Source: Pyxidicoccus sp. MSG2
GTDB lineage: Bacteria; Myxococcota; Myxococcia; Myxococcales; Myxococcaceae
Reading direction: 5' to 3'
Length of the DNA: 64,000 nucleotides
NCBI RefSeq assembly: GCF_026626705.1
Contig: NZ_JAPNKC010000001.1
Coordinates: 7,148,001-7,212,000, forward strand
Positions 26,485 through 33,953 of the stretch are shown piece by piece. Both the position numbers and the translations under genes were made by a program. Below the pieces are notes generated by a model. The model was not told the origin of the DNA. It saw only the letters and a list, made by a program, of their open reading frames with translations, and made no database searches. Each line of letters begins with the position of its first letter. Position 1 is the first letter of the stretch.

Positions 26485-27404
26485 GGAAGGCTATTCCCGT
26501 CATCCGCATTCCGAGCATGCGCAGCGATGTCGAGGTTCGCGACGGCGTCATCCTCTGCTTCTTCATGCGCTGCTCGCACGGAGACGTGGCTTCAGCGATG
26601 TGGCGCGCCCTGCAGGCCTACAGGCGTGCCATCTCGCCCAACGCATTGAACTGGTACGGCGCGGACGATGGAGACACCCTGCCGTTGGACGACAAGGGAT
26701 GGGAGCACATCCGCGAGAGGATGCTCGAGCGGCCATGGGCGGGCGCCGCGCGGCACGTCTCGCTGGCCGAGGCGACTGGCGAAGCGGGCGGGTACCACTT
26801 CAACTACGATGGCCGCCAGCTTGAGCATCCATTGCACTGGCGCAAGAAGGGCGCCACCAGTGCGGTGTCCTTCTCGTTTCCCACCGAGTACCTCCTGGAG
26901 CACGGCCCCGCGCACCTGCGTGCGCTGGCCCTGGAGCTTGGCCGGGAGCTGCCCTTCAGCTTCGGCTACGCCAGCCTCGCCTTCGTCTCGCATCCCGGGC
27001 TCTGGCACGGTGTCCGGAAGCAGCTCGTCGGTCTGCTGGAGCGCTACCCGGGGCTGGACCTGTACCTGCTGAGTGAGACGGGCAACGTCATCGGTACCGG
27101 GGCGCGGGGGGCGTACTGGATGACCTTCCTGGGCCCGCCGCTGCTGAACCAGCTCGGCGGTCAGGAGGCGTTGCGCGAGCAGCTCTGCTTCCCGGAAGTC
27201 ACATTCGAGCCAATGGAGAGGGAGCGGCTGCTGCTGACGCTGGGGGAGTGGCCGGAGGCCATGGACACGGAGAAGGGGCCCCCTCCCGCGCAGTACCGGG
27301 CGCTGGCGCGGCTGCTGGAGCCGTACCTCTGCGAGGAGGGCGGCCTGTGGCCTCCCATGACTCGCGAGTACATGCACCACTGGCTGCGCCGGCTCTGCCG
27401 GTAG
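26481..27404 (+). CDS. DUF3396-like immunity protein
   Basis: From ATG 26481 the protein has 307 residues, with no signal peptide. The conserved features of DUF3396 (immunity to VRR-NUC-type nucleases) are visible: RDGVILCFFMRC near the start, SFSFPTEYLLEHGP, FGYASLAFVSHPGLWHG, and RGAYWMTFLGPPLLNQLGG. The gene overlaps the upstream lipoprotein gene by four bases. A nuclease-like lipoprotein with a cytoplasmic DUF3396 partner is the expected layout of a toxin/immunity cassette. A 45-bp relic of a second DUF3396 tail lies at 29012, evidence that more cassettes once existed here. Confidence 0.88.
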   Translation: MRKAIPVIRIPSMRSDVEVRDGVILCFFMRCSHGDVASAMWRALQAYRRAISPNALNWYGADDGDTLPLDDKGWEHIRERMLERPWAGAARHVSLAEATGEAGGYHFNYDGRQLEHPLHWRKKGATSAVSFSFPTEYLLEHGPAHLRALALELGRELPFSFGYASLAFVSHPGLWHGVRKQLVGLLERYPGLDLYLLSETGNVIGTGARGAYWMTFLGPPLLNQLGGQEALREQLCFPEVTFEPMERERLLLTLGEWPEAMDTEKGPPPAQYRALARLLEPYLCEEGGLWPPMTREYMHHWLRRLCR

Positions 27405-27472
27405 TCCACGGGGAACGGCGAGTTGCGCGGGGCGCGACGCATGGAGCGGCGGGGCGGCCGCCGCACCCCGGG

Positions 27473-28906
27473 CTACGGGGCGTCGTCAGCGAGCGCCGCG
27501 GGACTCGAGGTGGGCGGGCGCGGATTGGGGACGGCGGGCGTGTAGCAAACGCCCTGGTGCACGTAGGCGTCCTCCTTGCCGCAGTCCTTCGGCTCCAGGG
27601 TCAGCTTTATCCAGCAGCCGCCATTGATGGGCACGTGGAGCTTCCCGGGGCAGCGGCCGTTGGCATCCGGGCGCCGCTGTCCTGGCAGGGGCCTGGGGGG
27701 CAGCTCCGCGGCGCTGGTCGACCATGCAGAGGGAGTCCGGGTGAGAGGCACCGGAGCCGTCAGCGCGGAGTCCCCGACGGCCACGGTGCCGCCGTCCTTC
27801 GCCTCCTCGGGCGCTGAAGCGGAAGCGTGCACCTTCCCGGACTCCTCCACGGGATGAGCGCTCAGCCTCCACCCGGCTCCCAGCGCCAGGGCTCCGCCCA
27901 GGCCGGCTGCCACGAGCCACGGGCGCCTGGAGCGGCCAGCCGCTTGAGGCAGGACGTGACGGAGCGCTGCCCTGGCCTCCACGGGCCGAGGTGCCTCCAG
28001 GACAAAGAGGGGCACATCCGCCTCCGGCCCCGCCGTGTCCGCGGCATCCTCCAGCGCCTCGGCGAGCTCGCGGGCACTGCCCCGTGCCTCGGGGCTCACG
28101 GAGAGCATCCGGGACGTCAACGCGCCCAGCGCCTCGCAGTGGCGGGCGTTGAGCGCTCGCGCGGACGGGGGGCTGGCTTCCTCGACGTGCCCGGAACCGG
28201 ACGCCGGGTCCGGCGGGGGAGGGTACTCGCCGGTGAGCAGCCGGAAGGCGGTGACGCCCAGCGCGAAGACATCATCCGCCGGTCCTGGCGCGTAGGGGAC
28301 GGCCGGGCCCTGGAGGGGGAGGCTCGCGGACCGCCACGCCTCCGGGGAGCGGTAGGCCGGAGTGCCGGGAGGAAACGGCGGCGGCGTGAGCGTGGCGGCA
28401 CCCAGGTAGTGCCCGGCGCCGAAGTCGGTGAGGAAGACCCGGCCCACCGCATGGCTGATGAGCGTGTTGCCACCCTTGACGTCTCGGTGAACGCCGCCCG
28501 CGGCATGCGTGGCCTCCAGGGCCCGCGCGAGGCCTGCGAGGACGCGGAGCACCTGGCGCGAGGAGGGCCGGTGCTCCATCGCCCAGTCGTACAGCGAGAC
28601 GCCGTCCACCAGCTCCATTGCGAGGTATGGGTAGGCGTGGCCCGCCGGGTGTCGCCAGACGCCGTGGTCCACGAGGCGGGGGACGTTCGGGTGGCGGATG
28701 CGGGAGAGCAGCTCGACCTCGCGTGCGAAGCGCTCGTCCCGGGGGTACAGGGCCAGCTTGAGTGCGACGGGGCCAGGTGCCGGCTGCGCGCCCACGGCCC
28801 GGTAGACGGCGCCGCAGGCCCCTCGCCCGCGTCGCTCCAGCACGCGCCAGGGCCCCACCCACGTCCCCGGGGGAAGGCGCGCCGGGTTCAGGTCGGCAGG
28901 GTGCAT
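27473..28906 (-). CDS. Ser/Thr protein kinase with Cys-rich C-terminal domain
   Basis: This 477-residue kinase has a Gly loop (RGRGACGAVYRA), the Lys in ALKLALYP, the catalytic loop HRDVKGGN and TDFGAG in place of DFG, so it should be active. A membrane segment near 340 (PWLVAAGLGGALALGAGW) leads to an outside tail ending with paired cysteines (CPGKLHVPINGGC, DCGKED, QGVC). Such tails recur in myxobacterial kinases and may sense the envelope. It converges on the immunity gene (27404) and is transcribed toward it. Confidence 0.92.
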   Translation of the reverse strand: MHPADLNPARLPPGTWVGPWRVLERRGRGACGAVYRAVGAQPAPGPVALKLALYPRDERFAREVELLSRIRHPNVPRLVDHGVWRHPAGHAYPYLAMELVDGVSLYDWAMEHRPSSRQVLRVLAGLARALEATHAAGGVHRDVKGGNTLISHAVGRVFLTDFGAGHYLGAATLTPPPFPPGTPAYRSPEAWRSASLPLQGPAVPYAPGPADDVFALGVTAFRLLTGEYPPPPDPASGSGHVEEASPPSARALNARHCEALGALTSRMLSVSPEARGSARELAEALEDAADTAGPEADVPLFVLEAPRPVEARAALRHVLPQAAGRSRRPWLVAAGLGGALALGAGWRLSAHPVEESGKVHASASAPEEAKDGGTVAVGDSALTAPVPLTRTPSAWSTSAAELPPRPLPGQRRPDANGRCPGKLHVPINGGCWIKLTLEPKDCGKEDAYVHQGVCYTPAVPNPRPPTSSPAALADDAP

Positions 28907-29011
28907 GGGGCTCCCGAGGCGTAGCGCGGTCCGTTCCGCGCGCGGAGGAGGCTACTTGAACCGCGCGAGCCGCGGGGGCGGGGTTTCACCGCGCAACGAG
29001 CAGGGATGGAC

Positions 29012-29056
29012 ATGTTCCGCGAGTACACGCACCGCTGGCTCCGCCGGCTCTGCTAG
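29012..29056 (+). pseudogene. C-terminal scrap of a DUF3396 immunity gene
   Basis: The 15 codons from 29012 read REYTHRWLRRLC and stop, matching the end of the intact immunity protein (REYMHHWLRRLCR). No homologous sequence is seen upstream. The gene was reduced to its last few dozen bases. Confidence 0.75.
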
Positions 29057-29084
29057 TGAGCGGTATCTTCTTGAGGTGCCTTGC
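29056..29084 (+). repeat. Short repeat shared with 25582-25612, copy B
   Basis: This copy begins at the last base of the DUF3396 scrap stop codon and runs to the IS110 scrap. Its position directly after an immunity stop suggests it is the usual 3' flank of such genes. Confidence 0.8.
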
Positions 29085-29188
29085 TGCTTGTCCGTCTTCA
29101 CCCGACGGCTTCGCGTGGCGTACATGGGCGCAAAGTTGGGGACGGCCACCACCACCTCATGGCCCAACGCCTCCAGGCCTCGGGCCAC
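29084..29188 (-). mobile_element. IS110-family transposase fragment
   Basis: On the minus strand 35 codons read LEALGHEVVVAVPNFAPMY then RRVKTDK, the segment of the IS110 DEDD domain that leads into the catalytic KTDxxD motif. It stops just before the second Asp. Only this piece is present. Confidence 0.65.
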
Positions 29189-29196
29189 CCACTCGC

Positions 29197-29439
29197 TCTA
29201 TCACCGGTGGTCCTTCCGTGGCGTCGTGGGGCGCCGGGCACCTGGACGTGTACGTCGGGGGCACCGACAACGCCCTGCACCACCGCGCCTTCAACGGCGG
29301 CTGGGCCGGCTGGGAGTGGCTTGGCGGTGAGCTGACGTCCTCTCCGTCCGTGGCGAGCTGGGGCAACGGCCGCCTGGACATCTTCTACCGCAGCCCGGAC
29401 GCCACGATGCGCCACTCCTGGTACAGCAACGGCTGGTAG
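29197..29439 (+). pseudogene. C-terminal fragment of a PLL-like lectin
   Basis: Eighty codons hold nearly two tandem repeats of the form PSVASWG-x-G-x-LD-x, then GTDNALHH and GGWAGWEWLGG, and end with a proper stop. This is the blade repeat of bacterial PLL-type beta-propeller lectins. The N-terminal part and signal peptide are missing, so it is a relic. It is flanked by the IS110 piece. Confidence 0.75.
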
Positions 29440-29457
29440 GCGGCTGAAGTCACGGCC

Positions 29458-29920
29458 TTGGCCCGCGGCACGTGCCCCGGGCCAGGGCCGGAAGACTGGA
29501 ACAGAGACGCGGAGCCGGTCGCGAAGGCACGCCCCGACGCGGCACTCGCGCAGCTCCGCGGAGACCTCGAGCGGGCCGCCTCCCGGGTGTGTCCGCCCGC
29601 CCTGTCCGACCGGCGCGATGACTTGGTGCAGACCGCCATGATTCGCGTCATGGAACTCCAGCGCCGCGCCCCGGACCCAGCTCTCACCCGTCTATCTCTA
29701 CCGCGTCGCCTACACGGCGCTCATCGACGAGATGCGCAGCCAGGGCCGGCGAAGGGAGGTGGCGATCGAGGAGGTGGAGTCGCTGCCCCGGCAGCCGGCG
29801 GCACCGGGAGACCCGGAGCGGTCCGCGGGGGCCGCACAGATTGGCCGGGCGGTGCGTGACTGCCTCCTGCGGCTGGTGCAGGACCGGAGGCTCGCGGTGA
29901 CGCTGTACCTGCGGGTGGTG
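29458..29920 (+). pseudogene. Frameshifted ECF sigma factor remnant
   Basis: One frame reads through LSDRRDDLVQTAMIRVMELQRRAP and then loses sense. The next frame picks up at about 29680 with SPVYLYRVAYTALIDEMRSQGRRREV and continues through VRDCLLRLVQDRRLAVTLYL before the similarity breaks at about 29920, inside region 4. This is an ECF-type sigma factor gene with one frameshift and a missing 3' end. Confidence 0.7.
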
Positions 29921-29924
29921 GATT

Positions 29925-30261
29925 CTGACGCCCTGAATTTCAAACCAGTCTTTGAGTGCCTGTTCTTGGGGGAAGATGTGGTGCTTTCCCTTCGACCGGG
30001 CGTGAGCTGGTGTGACGGCGGGATGATTCGGCCCGGGGCGCCGTTCCAATTGGGAAAGAGCATGACAGCGCCCTTCGGCAGGTTTTGCCCTACGCCCGAA
30101 TTTCGCCGGAGCCCCCTTCCCGGTGCCGCAGCAGCCGCGGGCGCGCGCGCGGGAGGGAAGCGCGCCAGCTCGATTTCTCCGGGCAGCTCCCCGCATCGGT
30201 AGAAGCCGCAGACGTTCTCCATACACAGGAGGGAAATGCACTGGTCGTTAGCAAACCCCAT
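29925..30261 (-). pseudogene. Fragment of a TIGR02269-type lipoprotein toxin
   Basis: On the minus strand the sequence reads CMENVCGFYRCG, then PKGAVMLFPNWNGAPGRIIPP and QLTPG. After a one-base frameshift at about 29995 it continues GKHHIFPQ, LKDWFEIQGVRIH. HHIFPQ followed by W-F-x-x-x-G-x-x-I-H is the C-terminal hallmark of the TIGR02269 family of myxobacterial paralogous lipoproteins. The lipoprotein signal and the last part are absent. It ends abruptly where the sigma factor scrap begins. Confidence 0.72.
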
Positions 30262-30300
30262 CACTCCGGTCTGTCCTGACGAGAGGTGCGGCAAAACCCT

Positions 30301-30329
30301 GTCGTGGCGCCTGCCCGGCACGCCACGAC
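30301..30329 (-). terminator. Terminator of the C39-like gene
   Basis: A perfect 9-bp stem GTCGTGGCG/CGCCACGAC with an 11-base loop lies about 28 bases after the stop of the large leftward gene. On the minus strand it is followed by ACAGGGTTTTG. Confidence 0.75.
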
Positions 30330-30356
30330 GAATCAAGGGTTTGGACTGCCAGGGAG

Positions 30357-33300
30357 TCAGGCCGCCGCCTTCCGGTGCCGCTCGTCCACCCACGCGACGA
30401 CGTCCGGGTAGCTGCTCTCCACCCACCGGCGGAAGCGCTGCGCCTGGGAGGGGTAGTTGCCGTCGGCGTCCATGGAGGGGAGCTGGCCGAAGAACAGCGA
30501 GTGGAGGCGGTCGCCCAGCGTGTACATGTCCGTGGAGCCGTTGTTGTTGGCCCGGGACAGCTGCTCGACGAACCCCTGGAAGTTGGCCCCCGTCATGCCG
30601 AAGGCGGAGGCCGCCTGGGCGAGCGTGTCGATGTAGCCCCGGTGGCCCGAAATCTCGAGGTGCGCGCCGAGGAACTTCTGGATGTCCTGGGGTGACATTC
30701 CCAGGTTCCCGCCCAGCCGCTCCGCGAGGAGCTCGGGGTCGGACTGGATGAGGCTCTCGGCAAGCGCCGGGTCCATGCCGCTCTGGACGAGCAGCTCCTC
30801 CTGACGCTCGCGGTGGATGAGCTGGTCCGGGTCCAGCGTCTTCACGAGGATGCCGCCCGCGAAGAGGGCGGCCCCGAGGAGCTGCAGTCCGGGCGTGACG
30901 CTGGTGAAGGCCGCCGCGGCGAGGATGGTTCCGCCCGCGGCCTGGGCGAGCGACGCGCTGGCGGAGAAGTACTTGCCCTCCTTTGCGGCCTGGAAGGTCT
31001 GCATGACGTCACCCACCGCGCCGAGGATGGCGCCGACGGCGGACAACCTTCCCAGGGCCTTGCTGGCGGTGGCGCCCTTCACGAGGACCTCGGAGAGGTA
31101 GTTCACCCCGTCCGCGCCCACGCTGAGCCCATCGCCCACAATCTTGATACGCGCGGCCATGTCCGCTTCGGACCACTGGCCGGCATCCCCCACGAAGGCC
31201 GAGGTCGCGATGACGACGCCCAGGCCCCGCAGTGCCTGCCCACCGGCGGAGTCGGGGCGGCCGATGAGCCCCGCGGACTGGTCGCGCATCATGCTGTCGA
31301 GCGACTGCATGTTCCGCCGGTACTGCTCGAGCGGCATGTTCGGCTTCAGCGTCTGCAGCACCGACGTGTACTTGCGCATGTCCTTGGGGTCCATGCCGTA
31401 CAGGTGGGCGTACTGCGCCAGGCCCTCGTAGATGTTCCGGGCCGTGGCCACGTCGCGGATGCTGGCGGCCTTGATGGCGTCGCGGCCCGCGGCCTTGACC
31501 AGCGCGACGGCGAGCTTCTCGTCGAAGTCCTTGCCGTCCTTCATCTTCGCGACGACGTCGAAGAAGACGGGCCGACCCTGGCCCTTGGCGTTGAGCTGCG
31601 ACGCCAGGTACTCGGCGCCCGAGTCCGTCTCCGCCAGCCGGGGCAGCGCACGCGCCAGTTCCTCCACGCGCGGGTCGTCGGGATGGATGGGCACGCCATC
31701 CGGCGCGGCCTTCGACAGCAGCGCGCCGAGCCGCTGGAACTCGGCCACGTCCTTCTGGCGCTCGGGCGTCATGAAGGTGGAGATGACCTTCTGCTGCTGC
31801 TCCGGGGTGAGCACCTTCGCAGGGCCGCTGAGCAGCTCCGTGAGCTTCTTCTGGTGCTCCTCCGCCTTCTCCGCGGCGACGGTGAAGTCGGAGCGAATCT
31901 TGTCCACGGACTTCCACACCGTCTCGTGGAGGGCGTTGAGGTCCTTCGCGAAGGCAGGGGTTCCACCCACCGGGAGGGCCACGGGCCCGTCCTTGGCGCC
32001 CCCCATGTCCACGGCGAGCCGCGAGCCGACGCCCGCGTCGATGCAGTTCTTCACCGCGCTGAGCAGCACGGGGTTCTGCGTGAAGCCCGGCTGCATCCTG
32101 CTGACGAAGTACTCACCCACCCTGCCGGCGGCGGGGTCCTTCATCGCCTCCGCCGCGCGCGCGAGGCTGTAGTACGTCTGGTACTTGATGGCGGACTCCT
32201 GGCCCGAAAACTTCGCGAGCACCAGCGAGTCGTTGAGGTCGGGCGGCTTCTGCGGCGGCGGCGGGTGGAGCTGGCGGTCCGTCTCCGGTGACACGCCGTC
32301 GAAGAAGTCGCCCATCTTCTCCAGTGACGGCTTCGCGGCCTCCACCAGCGCCTGCTGGTAGGCCGGGTCCGGATTGCTGACCACGAGCTGCTCGAACTGC
32401 CTCGCGCCCTCCTGCAGGCTGCGCTGGAGCGTCTTCTCCAGCGCCTTTGCGTCCTGCTGTGCCCGCTCGGCGGGCGTCGCGCTCGTGGCCTGCGTGGCGA
32501 CGGTCGCCTTCGCGCCGGTGCTGGCGGTGGTGAGGCCGGGCTCGGGGATGGGCAGGCCGGCGGCGGCGTTCTTCAGGAGGTCCACCACGCCCGCGTCCTT
32601 CCTCGGAGGCAGCGCGGAGGCAGCGGCGGCCCCCGCACTCGCTCCGGCTGCGCCGGCACCGCGCGAGGCGCCCTGCAAGGCATTGAAGGACGGCTGGCCG
32701 CCGGTGGGCGAGAAGAAGACGCTGAGTTGCTGGCGCGTCATCGCCACCGGGCCACCGGTGTGCAGCGGGTCCGCGACGAGGTACTTCCCGTCCTGCGTCT
32801 TGCCGAGGATGGCGTTGAGGTGGCCGACGTCGCCGTTGCCCATGCGCTCGGGGAACTGCGAGCGCCAGGACGCGTTGGTGGCGCCATTGGCGATGACGGG
32901 GTTGCCCGCCGCGAGCTGCTGGTCCAGCGACTCCCAGCCCTGCCCGTAGCGCGAGGTGAGGCCCGCGCCCTTGATGCCGTCGGACACCATGGTGCCGCCC
33001 GTCAATTCATGGTCGCGGTCCAGCAGCGGCACGCGCGCGCCATCGGACGCCTTCACATAGGTGAACTCCGACTCGCGGCGCGGGCTCATCAGCGCGCGCG
33101 CATGGTCCACCTGCTGCTCCTTCGTCAGCCCCGGGGGCATGTGGCCCGTATACGCCAGGGACATGGCGAGGCTGGCGGGTCCGCAGTTGGTGCTGCCGCG
33201 CGGGCCGGACCGGTTGTAGTCGGAGGTGAACTGGGTGATGAACGCGGCCTCCGCGGACATGGCCGCGCCCCCCGTCTTGCCGCCCGCCTGCGAGGAGCGC

Positions 33301-33764
33301 GTGAGGGCCTTGGACAGCGCCTCGCGAGTGCCGGCTTCGTAGCGGCCATCGGAGGAGACTCCGCTGTCCTTCTGGAACTTCTCCAGCGCGGCCTCCGTCT
33401 GCGGACCGAACAGGCCCGGCCCGGTGGCCACCTGCTCCTTCGTCAGGTAGCCCAGCTCGACCAGGGACTCCTGGAGTTGCTGCACGTCCTTGCCGGTGTC
33501 GCCGCGCTTCAGGTCCTTTTCCGGGACGGGCCAGGGCTCCTCTGGAGGTGGCTCGGGAGGAGGAGGCGGGGGCGGCGGACGCAGCCTGGGGGCGGAGGAA
33601 GAAGCAGATTCCTCCTCGAAGCTGGAGGCGTCGTCATGCCCCGTGGCGCGAGTCCCGTCCTCTTCGTGGACGACCTCGCGCTCGGGGGCTTCGCTTCGCT
33701 GGACGCTTCCCGCGTCCTGGGACGAGTAACTCTGGGTGGAAGGAGAAGGACCGTCGACGCGCAT
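30357..33764 (-). CDS. Large protein with peptidoglycan-binding and C39-like peptidase domains
   Basis: This 1135-residue protein has no signal peptide. Residues 1-60 are Ser/Glu-rich, 62-80 are a proline run, and 84-152 are a PG_binding_1 domain (KRGDTGKDVQQLQESL). Residues 170-345 form a C39/papain-like domain with Cys194 (NCGPASLAM), His315 (GHLNAI) and Asp332 (VADPL), a full triad. The rest is long and helical. Near residues 950-1035 lies a hydrophobic pair of helices (GGTILAAAAFTSV and LLGAALFAGGILV), like the hairpin of pore-forming toxins. It may be a secreted wall-active or antibacterial protein. Function is not established. Confidence 0.85.
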   Translation of the reverse strand: MRVDGPSPSTQSYSSQDAGSVQRSEAPEREVVHEEDGTRATGHDDASSFEEESASSSAPRLRPPPPPPPPEPPPEEPWPVPEKDLKRGDTGKDVQQLQESLVELGYLTKEQVATGPGLFGPQTEAALEKFQKDSGVSSDGRYEAGTREALSKALTRSSQAGGKTGGAAMSAEAAFITQFTSDYNRSGPRGSTNCGPASLAMSLAYTGHMPPGLTKEQQVDHARALMSPRRESEFTYVKASDGARVPLLDRDHELTGGTMVSDGIKGAGLTSRYGQGWESLDQQLAAGNPVIANGATNASWRSQFPERMGNGDVGHLNAILGKTQDGKYLVADPLHTGGPVAMTRQQLSVFFSPTGGQPSFNALQGASRGAGAAGASAGAAAASALPPRKDAGVVDLLKNAAAGLPIPEPGLTTASTGAKATVATQATSATPAERAQQDAKALEKTLQRSLQEGARQFEQLVVSNPDPAYQQALVEAAKPSLEKMGDFFDGVSPETDRQLHPPPPQKPPDLNDSLVLAKFSGQESAIKYQTYYSLARAAEAMKDPAAGRVGEYFVSRMQPGFTQNPVLLSAVKNCIDAGVGSRLAVDMGGAKDGPVALPVGGTPAFAKDLNALHETVWKSVDKIRSDFTVAAEKAEEHQKKLTELLSGPAKVLTPEQQQKVISTFMTPERQKDVAEFQRLGALLSKAAPDGVPIHPDDPRVEELARALPRLAETDSGAEYLASQLNAKGQGRPVFFDVVAKMKDGKDFDEKLAVALVKAAGRDAIKAASIRDVATARNIYEGLAQYAHLYGMDPKDMRKYTSVLQTLKPNMPLEQYRRNMQSLDSMMRDQSAGLIGRPDSAGGQALRGLGVVIATSAFVGDAGQWSEADMAARIKIVGDGLSVGADGVNYLSEVLVKGATASKALGRLSAVGAILGAVGDVMQTFQAAKEGKYFSASASLAQAAGGTILAAAAFTSVTPGLQLLGAALFAGGILVKTLDPDQLIHRERQEELLVQSGMDPALAESLIQSDPELLAERLGGNLGMSPQDIQKFLGAHLEISGHRGYIDTLAQAASAFGMTGANFQGFVEQLSRANNNGSTDMYTLGDRLHSLFFGQLPSMDADGNYPSQAQRFRRWVESSYPDVVAWVDERHRKAAA

Positions 33765-33848
33765 GGGGTGTGGGCTCCTGGGACAGCAGGATTAGGCACT
33801 CCGGTTGTCGGACGTGACACCGGGCCCGTTGTCCCAGGAACGCCGTCA

Positions 33849-33864
33849 GCGGGAGTCCTCCCGC
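33849..33864 (-). terminator. Short hairpin after the TonB-dependent receptor
   Basis: GCGGGA and TCCCGC form a 6-bp stem with a 4-base loop, about 90 bases after the receptor stop. It is small and lacks a T-run. The rest of 33765-33953 should hold the promoter of the downstream gene. Confidence 0.4.
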
Positions 33865-33953
33865 CGTACGCGCTCGCGCGAAAACGAATTCAATATGGAT
33901 GCGTTTCTCGCGCGTTGTCTCTGCGCTCGCCTGCCGCGTCGTGCCTTCTCAGA

